Shown here one piece after another: positions 26,772 through 36,191 of a DNA stretch of 64,000 nt. The DNA lies in NCBI RefSeq assembly GCF_039543205.1, contig NZ_BAABJH010000001.1, positions 1,302,001-1,366,000 of the forward strand, given 5' to 3'. Position 1 is the stretch's first letter. Each line of letters starts with the position of its first letter. The translations under genes and the position numbers were made by a program. This stretch comes from Flaviramulus_B aquimarinus (GTDB lineage: Bacteria; Bacteroidota; Bacteroidia; Flavobacteriales; Flavobacteriaceae). Below the pieces are notes generated by a model. It was not told the origin of the DNA and made no database searches. It saw nothing but the letters and a program-made list of their open reading frames with translations.

Positions 26772-28214
26772 CTATTCCGCATAATCCACACTAATATCAT
26801 CCAACTCATAAATACCATCAAACGTATCTTGTCCACTGCCCGTAAATTTGAAAGCAATATACATGGTTCCTGTTACACACGATAAATCAACACTTCCGGA
26901 ATTAAACCAAGGCACAAATGAATCGGTGTCTTTTACCACATAAGCCGCAGATAGCTCGCCCCACGTTGCCAATGCAACACCAGCTTCAGTACCATCCCAA
27001 TCTAAGGAATACAATACTTCCATATAACTACTATCGGCTAAGCTATTGGAGGTTTTAAATCGTAACGTTTCGCCATCTTGAGCATCTAAATTGATGGCAG
27101 ATGTTATTAACCAGCCAATATTGCTGGCATCACCAGAACTAGAGGCTTTAAATCTAGCAGAACGCCCTAAGGATGCATTGGATGATGTTGATGAATAACC
27201 TTCCCAGGCTTCTGTACCCGCTTCAATATAATTTGTCCATCCATCAATGGCTATCGGTTTATTATTTTTTTGAGATTCAAAATCTTCATATAATAAATTA
27301 CCTGAACCAACAGTTGTTGCTAAACCACAGGATAATTCCATAGGGTCACAACGCTCGGTGCTATCAAAATTAATATCTGCCGAACTATTTATGACCAAGA
27401 CATTAAAATCATCTCTAAAATCCCTGCTAAAAATGCCTGTAACACTTCCTTTGCCTTGTGGTACAACCAACGCCTTAAAATCCGAAAATGTACTGGTTTG
27501 CATAATCATGGATATCCCAGAATTGCAGCTTTCCAATAAACGTAATCCGTCAAATTCATCAAAGGATTCACTTGCAAAAGTCGACCCTAATTCGAATCTA
27601 TTTAATTGCATATTTTCTAATTGAATTAAGGTGTTTTCATCAGACGCATTTAAATCCGCTAAACCTGATATTTTAGGGATCATGGTAGCTATCTCATTAC
27701 TTCTAATAACAATATCTTTATATTCTGAAGGTTGAATTTGCTCAACTTGTACAGCATTACCTTTACCAATGGTAATAACGCCACTAGTTTCTCCAATGGT
27801 TAAGCCATCCATTTTTATATATACTTTTTGTCCGAATTGATATGTGTCTGATAAATTAGGTACGTTAACATCAACTTTAAAACCTAATCTTGGGTCGCTA
27901 CCCGAACTACTATCATCCGTTTTATTCTGAATAATCAATTCTTCAAAAAAGTTTCCTGATTTATCGGAAGACACGACGTAGCCTTCAATGTATAAATCAG
28001 GTTCATCATTAATAACTACTATTGCGTTACCATTATTTACGGCTTGTTCATAAAGCGATTTCATGGCTCTAAATGTGGTTATTTGTTCTTGGGGAATTGT
28101 AGGTTCGGTTATTGAAATATCTGGAGTATCATAATCCCCATCTTTAACACAAGATGTTATTATTAATAGTATCCAAATAAAACCAAATATAGTTTTGTTA
28201 ATATTATTTTTCAT
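26772..28214 (-). CDS. DUF5689 surface lipoprotein with choice-of-anchor J domain
   Basis: 480 residues from the ATG at 28214, which I prefer because it places the lipobox IITSCVKDGDYD correctly; the upstream in-frame ATG at 28271 adds 19 odd residues. The N-terminal half is a DUF5689 domain, predicted to have an OB-like fold (IEGYVVSSDKSGNFFEELI, GLTIGETSGVITIG). The C-terminal part (about 310-480) is a jelly-roll choice-of-anchor J domain (YEDFES...GWLITSAINLDAQDG). It follows a TonB receptor on the same strand and is its probable surface partner. Confidence 0.85.
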   Translation of the reverse strand: MKNNINKTIFGFIWILLIITSCVKDGDYDTPDISITEPTIPQEQITTFRAMKSLYEQAVNNGNAIVVINDEPDLYIEGYVVSSDKSGNFFEELIIQNKTDDSSSGSDPRLGFKVDVNVPNLSDTYQFGQKVYIKMDGLTIGETSGVITIGKGNAVQVEQIQPSEYKDIVIRSNEIATMIPKISGLADLNASDENTLIQLENMQLNRFELGSTFASESFDEFDGLRLLESCNSGISMIMQTSTFSDFKALVVPQGKGSVTGIFSRDFRDDFNVLVINSSADINFDSTERCDPMELSCGLATTVGSGNLLYEDFESQKNNKPIAIDGWTNYIEAGTEAWEGYSSTSSNASLGRSARFKASSSGDASNIGWLITSAINLDAQDGETLRFKTSNSLADSSYMEVLYSLDWDGTEAGVALATWGELSAAYVVKDTDSFVPWFNSGSVDLSCVTGTMYIAFKFTGSGQDTFDGIYELDDISVDYAE

Positions 28215-28309
28215 TCTTTTTGTTTTTAATGTCCCGTTTTCAAGGGAATGACTTCCGATCTTTCGGTTCAAGGAAAAACATTGACATATATCAATGAATT
28301 ATTATGCTA

Positions 28310-31111
28310 TTAAAATCTAACATTCAAATTTAAAAAGTATGTAATCCCACGTCCATACCAATATTTAGAACCAAAAACAGGTGTATTTAAAGCTTGATCA
28401 TCTCTTAATTCTCTATAATTAGCATTTCTGCCTTGCTCAAAACCTCCTGTTTTATAAACTTCATCTAACAGATTATTAATACTTGCAAAAAAACCAACAT
28501 AGTATTTGCCAACTTTTAATGATTTTCCTCCAACTAGATTTACCGACATATAATCGTCAAAACGCTCTTGTTTCAACAATGCTCTAGCTAAATCTTCATC
28601 ATAATCATTAAATACATTACCATCAAAATCAGCATTAAAATTAGACGACCTTATTAACGGACTCACATCTATATATGTATTTGCAAAAAAGTTGGCTGTG
28701 GCCCCAAACCACCAATAATCTGGATCGCGGTATTCAAAACCAATGGAATAGCCATTCTGAGGGCCTGATGCTAATTTATAGTCTTTTAATTTTGATTGTC
28801 CGAAATCTTTAAATCCATCGACAAATCCTGCTGCTAAGGCTTCATGGTCTGGTTCTGTTGACAGAAATAAATTTGGGTTATTATCATAAGTAAATTGGCC
28901 TATGGCAGCTGCACCTTTTAGTTTAATTGTTGGTGTTACTTGTGCTTCAACACCTAACTCTACACCGATGTGTTTTTTACTAATTCCTTGTAAAATCTCT
29001 TGTACAAAGGCAGTATTGTCGCCACCAATACCGTCTGCAAAAAAGAAAGATATTTCACTAGCATCTGAGATTTTCGTGTAATAGCCTGTTAGCTTTGCTT
29101 TTACAATTGGGGAACGAAAAATATAACTTGCATCAACTGATACTATGTTTTCTTCTGAAATATTGGGGGTAACATTATGGTTTTCTCTAGAATTTGAAAA
29201 CGTGTTTTTTATAAAAGGTGCTCTTGAAATATAACCAGCATTAACATCTAACACATGCTTACCTGTTAACTTATAGGTAAACCCTACTTTTCCTCCAAAT
29301 CCTGTAAATGTTAATTCATCTCCTCTACCTAATGAACTATCTGGGAATCCTCCATTTTTATAAAGTCCTTCTCTTTGGTATGTTGTGTTTTTTATACTTC
29401 CCGAAATATAAAAATCCATTTTATTATATGTAAACTGCGCTTGGGTATAGGCACTTCGCTCATTTGCAAATATGCTATAATGGTATTTAAATGTATCGCC
29501 CTCACCTACTATTCGGTTTGGATTGAGTAAATCGTTTTGGGCTTGATTAACAGTTGTTGCAAAACCATCAATATCTAAATAGGTAGATGCCCCCAAAAGG
29601 TCGATAACTTGAGCAAAATTTTCAGATTTTAAAGCTTTATAATTTATGCCTGTATTAAGCATCATATTATCGTTTATATCTTTGCTTAAAATCATGTTTA
29701 TGGTTATTTGACTATCATCTACCCGGTCTTCATATAACGCATAGATAGCATTGCCTCCACTTTTTGCGTTATTAATATTAGCATGATACATAGCCGTCCA
29801 ATCAATTTGCCCTTCATCTTGAAAAACTTTTAATGCTTTGTAAGCATTTCCTAAATTGTCTGGAAAATTGCGCTCAAAATAACTAGGGAGTTTTTGATAA
29901 TAGGTTGGACTGGGATTGGTGCCTCCTCCTTGTGGAAATCCGTCAATCAAGTCAGTTCCATTGTAATCTAATCGGCTGTTTCCTAGTTTTCCAAATTGAT
30001 AGCCAATGTTTGTGTTTAGCTTTGTTTTTGTATTAAGAGTCCAATAATGATTCAACATAATAATAGGTTCATTCACTTCTTTAATTCTAGAATTACGCTT
30101 CTCGCCATCTTGATAGCCCCAATATTCATTATACTTTATGTCTTTTAAATCATAAATTTCTTGGGTATTTGGAGATGATTTTCCTCTTCGGTTTGGCGTA
30201 TAAATAGCTGTTAGGTTCAAACTATGCTTATCATTAACTTTCTTTTCTATGGAAGTGAAAAATGAATTGGAATTATAATGTGTTGCATCTTGATAGCCTT
30301 CGTTACCCCAACGCCTAGCTACTGAAACCATATACGCCCAATTATTTTTCAATAATCCCGAAATATATGTGCCCATAATTCGATTTGTATAACTTCTGTT
30401 TGAAGATGAATAGGTTATACGGCTTCCTGGTCTAGCTTCAGAAGCTCTTACATTTATATTTGTTGTTCCTAACACGCCTCCAAAATTATAGTTTGAAGGT
30501 GTTAAACCTGTAGTTAGTTCTTGGTTACGCAACACATCATTTATACCGCCCCAATTACTCCATTGTGGTCTTCCGTTATACACTTTGTTCATTTCTATAC
30601 CGTTAATGAGAATAGAACTATTATTAGAGTCTAAACCACGAACTCTAAAAAAAGACGAACTGAATTCAAAAGCGGCTGTTCTTTGAAAAATATCTAATGA
30701 TGACGCGAGTAAACCTGAAATATTATCGGCACCACTGGTATCATCATTAAGCTCATCATCTGATAAGGTTATTATGAATAGGTCGCCTGTATCTGATGCA
30801 TCTCTATCTAAAGTTATATCGGTAATATTTACCGTTTTTCCTTCATCTATGACTATTGGAAAGCGTTTTGAAATATAACCTGTTTTGTGAATTTTTAGCA
30901 TTTGTTCACCTAAAGGCAGGCTTTTATCAAATAAAAATTCGCCTAAAGTATCTGATAATAAATACAAATCAGTGCCTTCAATGGTTATAGTTATCCCTTC
31001 TATGGGTTCAAATGAGAGGCCATCCTTAACACTACCTTTAACCCTAGTTTGTTGAGCATAGAAGGACATCGTAAAAAATCCGAATAAAAATATAAGGGTT
31101 ATCTTACTCAT
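28310..31111 (-). CDS. TonB-dependent receptor (paired with the DUF5689 lipoprotein)
   Basis: 933 residues from the ATG at 31111 (signal LIFLFGFFTMSFYAQQ); the ATG at 31147 adds 12 residues ahead of the signal. A carboxypeptidase-like regulatory domain (about 22-110, GSVKDGLSFEPIEGI) is followed by a plug with FRVRGLDSNNSSILINGIEM and a 22-strand-type barrel ending YFLNLNVRF. It takes up a large or scarce ligand through the outer membrane using TonB. The neighbours are a secreted nuclease-like protein and a surface lipoprotein, so the ligand may be nucleic-acid derived (inference). Confidence 0.93.
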   Translation of the reverse strand: MSKITLIFLFGFFTMSFYAQQTRVKGSVKDGLSFEPIEGITITIEGTDLYLLSDTLGEFLFDKSLPLGEQMLKIHKTGYISKRFPIVIDEGKTVNITDITLDRDASDTGDLFIITLSDDELNDDTSGADNISGLLASSLDIFQRTAAFEFSSSFFRVRGLDSNNSSILINGIEMNKVYNGRPQWSNWGGINDVLRNQELTTGLTPSNYNFGGVLGTTNINVRASEARPGSRITYSSSNRSYTNRIMGTYISGLLKNNWAYMVSVARRWGNEGYQDATHYNSNSFFTSIEKKVNDKHSLNLTAIYTPNRRGKSSPNTQEIYDLKDIKYNEYWGYQDGEKRNSRIKEVNEPIIMLNHYWTLNTKTKLNTNIGYQFGKLGNSRLDYNGTDLIDGFPQGGGTNPSPTYYQKLPSYFERNFPDNLGNAYKALKVFQDEGQIDWTAMYHANINNAKSGGNAIYALYEDRVDDSQITINMILSKDINDNMMLNTGINYKALKSENFAQVIDLLGASTYLDIDGFATTVNQAQNDLLNPNRIVGEGDTFKYHYSIFANERSAYTQAQFTYNKMDFYISGSIKNTTYQREGLYKNGGFPDSSLGRGDELTFTGFGGKVGFTYKLTGKHVLDVNAGYISRAPFIKNTFSNSRENHNVTPNISEENIVSVDASYIFRSPIVKAKLTGYYTKISDASEISFFFADGIGGDNTAFVQEILQGISKKHIGVELGVEAQVTPTIKLKGAAAIGQFTYDNNPNLFLSTEPDHEALAAGFVDGFKDFGQSKLKDYKLASGPQNGYSIGFEYRDPDYWWFGATANFFANTYIDVSPLIRSSNFNADFDGNVFNDYDEDLARALLKQERFDDYMSVNLVGGKSLKVGKYYVGFFASINNLLDEVYKTGGFEQGRNANYRELRDDQALNTPVFGSKYWYGRGITYFLNLNVRF

Positions 31112-31230
31112 ATTCACTTTTAATACAACAATTATAAGAAAAAACAACTATATTTTTATTCTTTTTAAACTAATATTGAATAACTTTGACTTAATTTTTG
31201 TATTATAATTCCTATATTAATATGCATCTC

Positions 31231-32286
31231 ATGTCAATAAATTATCTGAAAATCAAATTGTTAACGCTATTTATCAGTTTATTTTTAAACACAAATGCGC
31301 AAGAAAAAAAATTTAAAATCCATACAGTGGCCTTCTATAATTTGGAAAATTTATTTGACACTATAAACGATCCTACTAGATTGGATGAGTATAGTCCTAT
31401 TATGGCATTAAAAACTAATAAAGGCACTGTTTACAAACAAAAAATTAGCAATATGGCTCGTGTTATTGCCGATATTGGACATGAGGTTACTAAAAACACA
31501 CCTAGTATTGTCGGGGTTTGTGAAGTTGAAAACGAGAACGTTTTAGAAGATTTGGTTAACGATTCGTTGTTAGTCCATAAAGATTATGGCATTGTTCATT
31601 ATAACTCAACAGATTCCAGAGGGATTGATGTGGCACTTTTATATCAGAAAAAAGTATTTACGCCAATTAGCACAAGCACTCATGAATTGAAAATTTATGA
31701 TGATCAAAATCAGAAACGGGTTTATACCAGAGAACAATTGTTGGTAAGTGGTATGCTTGAAAAGGAGCTTATTCACATTATTGTAAACCATTGGCCTTCT
31801 AGGCGTGGCGGCGAAGCTAAAAGCCATCCAAAAAGGGTTGCGGCAGCTAAATTAAGTAAACGTCTTGTAGATTCTTTACAGGTCATTGACCCGTACGCCA
31901 AAATATGTATTATGGGCGATTTAAATGACAACCCTAACAATGCCAGTGTAAAAAAAATACTAAAGGCTAAGACATCTAAAAGTATTGGACTTAAAGGTAT
32001 TTATAACCCGTTTGAACGTTTTTATAAAAATGGTATAGGCACAACGGCTTATCGGGATGCTTGGAGCTTATTTGACCAAATTATGATTAGTAAACCTTTT
32101 CTTGAAAAAGATTATACTTCATTTCAATTTTATAAAGCTGGTGTATTTAATAAAAATTATGTTATTACTAAAAATGGTACTCATAAAGGTTACCCGCTAA
32201 GAAGTTTTGGATATGATGGCTTTAAAAATGGGTTTAGCGATCATTTCCCTGTGTATGTTTATTTAATTAAGGAAGTTTGTAATTAG
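31231..32286 (+). CDS. Secreted endonuclease/exonuclease/phosphatase family protein
   Basis: 351 residues from the ATG at 31231; an ATG at 31222 and a TTG at 31198 are also in frame. Signal peptide INYLKIKLLTLFISLFLNTNAQ. The EEP domain mirrors the paralogue at 25397: AFYNLENLFD, GVCEVENEN, RGIDVALLYQ, NHWPSRRGG, MGDLNDNP and SDHFPVYVYL. It is probably a periplasmic or extracellular DNase or phosphodiesterase. It is divergent from the TonB receptor gene. Confidence 0.88.
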   Translation: MSINYLKIKLLTLFISLFLNTNAQEKKFKIHTVAFYNLENLFDTINDPTRLDEYSPIMALKTNKGTVYKQKISNMARVIADIGHEVTKNTPSIVGVCEVENENVLEDLVNDSLLVHKDYGIVHYNSTDSRGIDVALLYQKKVFTPISTSTHELKIYDDQNQKRVYTREQLLVSGMLEKELIHIIVNHWPSRRGGEAKSHPKRVAAAKLSKRLVDSLQVIDPYAKICIMGDLNDNPNNASVKKILKAKTSKSIGLKGIYNPFERFYKNGIGTTAYRDAWSLFDQIMISKPFLEKDYTSFQFYKAGVFNKNYVITKNGTHKGYPLRSFGYDGFKNGFSDHFPVYVYLIKEVCN

Positions 32287-32293
32287 TTAAAAA

Positions 32294-32731
32294 TTATCCC
32301 ATCCATGTACTCCAAGGAATTCTAGACAAAAACAAGACTAATGCTATAGTATAGAAAACAGCTATGGTCTTTAATTTAGCTTTAGATGTTAGTTTCTTTT
32401 TATGTTTTGAGTAACCTATTGTAATTAAAGCTACTGCTACTATATTAACAAATGGATGTTCTACAAGATATAATCGTGCTATTGAATTGCTCATGACTTT
32501 ACCTCCTAATTCACTCCAGAGCTCTAATCGTGGTGAAACAAAATATAACACTAGACCTATTAACAACTGGATATGAGAGACAATTAACGTAAATAATGAT
32601 TTTCTAAAATCGTTGGCTTCATATTCTTTATCTCCGAGCGTTTTTATTATAGCGTTTACGGTTGCTATTATTAATACTAAAAGCACTAGATATGCCCAAT
32701 ATGAATGAAGTGATTTTACAACGTCGTACAT
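32294..32731 (-). CDS. Four-helix membrane protein (cytochrome b561-like layout)
   Basis: A 145-residue protein with four predicted TM helices (about 12-31, 46-66, 89-107 and 120-138). Histidines occur at LHSYWAYL and VSHIQLLIGLVLYF and at VEHPFVNI, so haem binding as in b-type cytochromes is possible. Homologues are sometimes mislabelled as ribosomal protein L27. No close functional link to the neighbouring nucleases is evident. Confidence 0.7.
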   Translation of the reverse strand: MYDVVKSLHSYWAYLVLLVLIIATVNAIIKTLGDKEYEANDFRKSLFTLIVSHIQLLIGLVLYFVSPRLELWSELGGKVMSNSIARLYLVEHPFVNIVAVALITIGYSKHKKKLTSKAKLKTIAVFYTIALVLFLSRIPWSTWMG

Positions 32732-32783
32732 GGTTTAACTATATTATTTTTTACAATAAACAAATGTAATAATAAAACCTATA

Positions 32784-32826
32784 AAAAAACCGCTTTGTCC
32801 CAATAACTATCAGGAGAAGCGGTTTT
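32784..32826 (-). terminator. Terminator after the endonuclease I gene
   Basis: On the minus strand AAAACCGCTT and AAGCGGTTTT form a 10-bp stem around a 21-nt loop, followed by a T run. It lies 28 nt past the stop at 32854. Confidence 0.8.
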
Positions 32827-32853
32827 GAAATTATATTATTTTTTTTTACTGTA

Positions 32854-34455
32854 TTAGTTCCATTTATTCTCTGCAGCATTCCCTCCCCAGATTAATGTGG
32901 CTAGATAAGGGTTGTCTATAAATGGATTTCTATTTCCTTGTGCTGCGTAAATTACATTGTTTCTTTGCAACTCAAAAGCTGAGGCTGGGTCTTCAGCATT
33001 CCATTTTAAAAATAACTCCAAGCCACCAACTTTAGAAAATGTTTCGCCATATCGTATATATAAATACATTACCATTCTTGCTACATCGCCTTTCCATTCA
33101 TCTCCAGGAAACCATGTTTCTCCCATTAATTGATATGTTCCACTTCCATCTACAAAAGGATAGTTAAGCCTATTGCTATTTACAGAGGCATCACAGGATC
33201 TTAAATGATGTAAGTCTGTTACAGAATCATCTGAAACTAATAATGACTGTGGGTATACGTGTTCTGTATTAAATGTTTGTGGCGAATATGCATTTGATCC
33301 TGATGTATATTCTTCCCAATACCTACTTTCTCCTGAATACATTAAAATGACGTTATCGGCATTGCTTAAATCTTCATCTGCATTATATAAATACTGATGT
33401 CTTTGACCATAAGACAATATTGTTGTATGGTTTGTTTGTGTATGATCTTCTAATTCGGAAAGCATTAAATCTGAATTTTCAGTGAAGACAACCCCATTAT
33501 AATAATCTACTAGTTCAGCAGGTATATTAAAGTTTAGAGGGGTAATAACAGTAATGGTAACTGTTGCCGTAGAACAAGAGTTGTCAGGCGTATCGTCATC
33601 GCAAATGGTATAGGTAAATGTATCTTCGCCTAAAAAACCATTTTGTGGTGTATATGATACTGTTTTATCGTTATTTAAAACAACTGTTCCTTGAGTATTT
33701 GTATCATCAATTGCCGTTAAAACAGCATCATCAGTAACATCATCGTTTTGTAAAAGATCATCAAAAACTGTTGTTGTGTCTTCAAGAGCATTATAGGCAT
33801 CGGCATTAGCCGTAGGATTCCCTTCATCTGTAACTGAAATTGTAACTGTTGCTGTTACACATGTTGGCGTAGCATCATTATCGCACAAGGTATATGTAAA
33901 TGTATCTTCGCCAGAAAAACCATTTATTGCAGTATAGGATACCGAACTATCGTTATTTAACACGACTGTTCCAGTGCTTGATGTAGCGTCAATAGACGTT
34001 AATGTAGCGCCATCTACTAATGTATCATTATCCAAAAGGGTTGTAAATATTGTAGTGGTGTTTTCTGCAACTTCAAAAGCATCATTTACTGCAACTGGGC
34101 TTCCTATATCTGTAACGGTTACAGTTACAGTGGCTGTTGAACAATTTGGTGTACTTAATCCATCACATATTGTATATGTAAAAGTGTCTGTTCCCGTAAA
34201 ATTATTTACTGGTGTGTAAATAAGCTTATTAGAGATCTCGTTAATGGCTGCTCCATTACTTGACGTCGTATCAAAATCGTCAAGCGTTGCGTTATTTTTA
34301 AGTGTGTCATTACTTAGAACACTTATTGTTATTGGCGTGTTTTCTAAAGTAGTTACAGTATCATTAACAGCTACTGGAGGTGTTACTGGATCACTATCAT
34401 CGCCTCCACTACATGCAAAAAACATAACAAATAAAAACAGATATAAATATTTCAT
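32854..34455 (-). CDS. Surface lipoprotein endonuclease I with three Ig-like repeats
   Basis: A 533-residue lipoprotein (lipobox MFFACSGGDDSDP, surface-export type). Three cadherin/VCBS-like repeats of about 90 residues (about 27-115, 117-208 and 210-302), each with VNDT--T-EN or N(A/D)D--- and DTFTYT(L/I)C cores. The C-terminal domain (about 308-533) is endonuclease I (EndA/NucM): FNTEHVYPQS with catalytic His399, DLHHLR, NSNRLNYPF and GDEWKGDVARM. It should degrade extracellular DNA or RNA at the cell surface. It has its own promoter region and terminator. Confidence 0.92.
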   Translation of the reverse strand: MKYLYLFLFVMFFACSGGDDSDPVTPPVAVNDTVTTLENTPITISVLSNDTLKNNATLDDFDTTSSNGAAINEISNKLIYTPVNNFTGTDTFTYTICDGLSTPNCSTATVTVTVTDIGSPVAVNDAFEVAENTTTIFTTLLDNDTLVDGATLTSIDATSSTGTVVLNNDSSVSYTAINGFSGEDTFTYTLCDNDATPTCVTATVTISVTDEGNPTANADAYNALEDTTTVFDDLLQNDDVTDDAVLTAIDDTNTQGTVVLNNDKTVSYTPQNGFLGEDTFTYTICDDDTPDNSCSTATVTITVITPLNFNIPAELVDYYNGVVFTENSDLMLSELEDHTQTNHTTILSYGQRHQYLYNADEDLSNADNVILMYSGESRYWEEYTSGSNAYSPQTFNTEHVYPQSLLVSDDSVTDLHHLRSCDASVNSNRLNYPFVDGSGTYQLMGETWFPGDEWKGDVARMVMYLYIRYGETFSKVGGLELFLKWNAEDPASAFELQRNNVIYAAQGNRNPFIDNPYLATLIWGGNAAENKWN

Positions 34456-34472
34456 AAAAATATATTTTAGAT

Positions 34473-34505
34473 AAAAAAACCTCTCACTTTTGTAAGAGGC
34501 TTTTT
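34473..34505 (-). terminator. Terminator after the repeat lipoprotein gene
   Basis: The minus strand reads AAAAGCCTCTTACAAAAGTG then AGAGGTTTTTT: a CCTCTTAC/GTGAGAGG stem with a T run, 18 nt after the stop at 34524. Confidence 0.85.
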
Positions 34506-34523
34506 ATTATTTATTAAAAACGG

Positions 34524-36185
34524 TTATTCATTATAAACCCATTCTCCTCCAGTTTTAATAACGCTTTTACTTTCGTTACCGGTAGAGCCTGTATAGACTA
34601 CAAAAGTTAAAGCATATTTCTGCCCTTCGGCAGCACCAGAATCTCTTGTGTTTAATAACACATTAAAAGCCTCTAATAACATATCATCATTCCAGTAATT
34701 AGAACTTCCTGATCGTCTATCAAAACTTCCAAAGAATCCAACATTATCTGCAGGGCCAGGATAAATATCTATAAACGCTTCTGAAATTAATGTAATGTCT
34801 GAACCTGTTAATGTGTAATTAATGGTGTTATCTGGCACCCATGCACCATCTTCAAATCCATATTGGAAAGCTGTTGCTATAACGTCTGGAGTTAAATTCC
34901 AATTATCACCATCAAAAATACTATGTCCATATTTTGTATTAGTTGATCCTGAGAAAAAATCATATTGAACCATAGCTACATCGCCTGCCTGTGCATAAGG
35001 AAATAAATTTTCTAAAAAGATATCTAAAATATAAACATTGCTGCTACTAAAGTTAGGAAATCTAAACCCAAAGGTATCGTAATCCGCTCTTGTAAAGACA
35101 TAAGGGAATTCCCAATCACTATTATTCTTAGCTAATACAGCTGTTACTTCTACAATGGTGGCATTAGGAATATAGGCACCTGATGAATACAACAAGGTTT
35201 TGGTTTCTGTTCCAACAGAACCATTGTAAATAGCATAGCTTACAGCATAAACATCGCCTTCCATAGCTACTGGTAAAATAATATTTAATGCTTCTAAAAG
35301 CATCTCATCGCTCCAGTAATTACTACTTGTAGATCTTACATCAAAACTACCAAAACGTCCTAAATTTTCAGCAGGATCAGGATATGTGGCACTTAATGCT
35401 GCTACTATATCATCATAATCAGTTCCTGTTAATGTATATTCGGTTGCTGTTGTACCAGAAGCTTCTACATCTAATTTTGTGAATCCATATCCGTTATATT
35501 GAACTGTAAATGATTCAGAAAAGTTAGTCCCTCCATCAAAAATTGCAAAAGTAATCGCTACGACTTGACCAAGGTTATATTCATCTCCTAATAATACTTG
35601 AAATCCTTCAAGGATCATATTATCAGACCAATAGCCATCTCTATCTGATCGCCTATCAAAGTTTCCAAACCTTGCAGCACTTTCGGCAGGATCGGGGTAA
35701 GACGAACTTAAAGCATTTCCGATAGTTTCAAAATCGTCATCAGATAAGGTGTAAGATAATATCTCTGCATTATATGTTAACTCTAAAAACGTTCCGTTTT
35801 CTGCTGTTTCATATTCGGTACCTAAATAGTTATCAACTTCACTTAAACTTGATAATGTTTCGGTAGTAGACATAACTTCTAACGCCGTTTCATCAAATAA
35901 GTTATAACCAACATTAACTAAAGAACCTTCTCCCCAAACTGGATATCTCTCTGCTAAAAAGCCTGGGATTATTAAATCTGCTTGATCTTGAGATTCAAAA
36001 TACTCTTCTTCATTTAATTCTGTTTCATATTCAGCATAATCTTCAGAAGTAAATATATAATCAACTGCTCCAACAACTGGATTTGGTTGGGCATCTATAT
36101 CATTATAGATATCATCTAAAGGGTTGCAACCTGTAAAGGTTAGCCCTAAAATCGTTAAGTAAAAAATTATTTTTTTCATTTTCAA
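34524..36185 (-). CDS. Repeat-built lipoprotein of unknown family, partner of the next TonB receptor
   Basis: A 553-residue lipoprotein (LTFTGCNPLDD). Four modules follow, each with a helix-turn segment (YPDPAENLGRFGSFDVRS, then SNYWSDEMLLEALNIIL) and a beta segment (YAVSYAIYNGSVGTETKTLL). They lie at about 135-235, 245-335, 345-425 and 455-553; the third is reduced and lacks the F-G-FDRRS core. No enzyme motif. It is 6 nt after the TonB receptor gene, so it is probably its surface ligand-binding lipoprotein, in the place a SusD would take. I do not recognise the family. Confidence 0.75.
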   Translation of the reverse strand: MKMKKIIFYLTILGLTFTGCNPLDDIYNDIDAQPNPVVGAVDYIFTSEDYAEYETELNEEEYFESQDQADLIIPGFLAERYPVWGEGSLVNVGYNLFDETALEVMSTTETLSSLSEVDNYLGTEYETAENGTFLELTYNAEILSYTLSDDDFETIGNALSSSYPDPAESAARFGNFDRRSDRDGYWSDNMILEGFQVLLGDEYNLGQVVAITFAIFDGGTNFSESFTVQYNGYGFTKLDVEASGTTATEYTLTGTDYDDIVAALSATYPDPAENLGRFGSFDVRSTSSNYWSDEMLLEALNIILPVAMEGDVYAVSYAIYNGSVGTETKTLLYSSGAYIPNATIVEVTAVLAKNNSDWEFPYVFTRADYDTFGFRFPNFSSSNVYILDIFLENLFPYAQAGDVAMVQYDFFSGSTNTKYGHSIFDGDNWNLTPDVIATAFQYGFEDGAWVPDNTINYTLTGSDITLISEAFIDIYPGPADNVGFFGSFDRRSGSSNYWNDDMLLEAFNVLLNTRDSGAAEGQKYALTFVVYTGSTGNESKSVIKTGGEWVYNE

Positions 36186-36191
36186 AGTTTT

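Noticed and set aside
32294..32731. Ribosomal protein L27
   Set aside because: Homologues sometimes carry this label, but the protein is a four-helix membrane protein without L27 features.
33541..34380. Tandem DNA repeats as a possible CRISPR or satellite
   Set aside because: They are the coding repeats for three Ig-like domains of about 90 residues, not short direct repeats with unique spacers.
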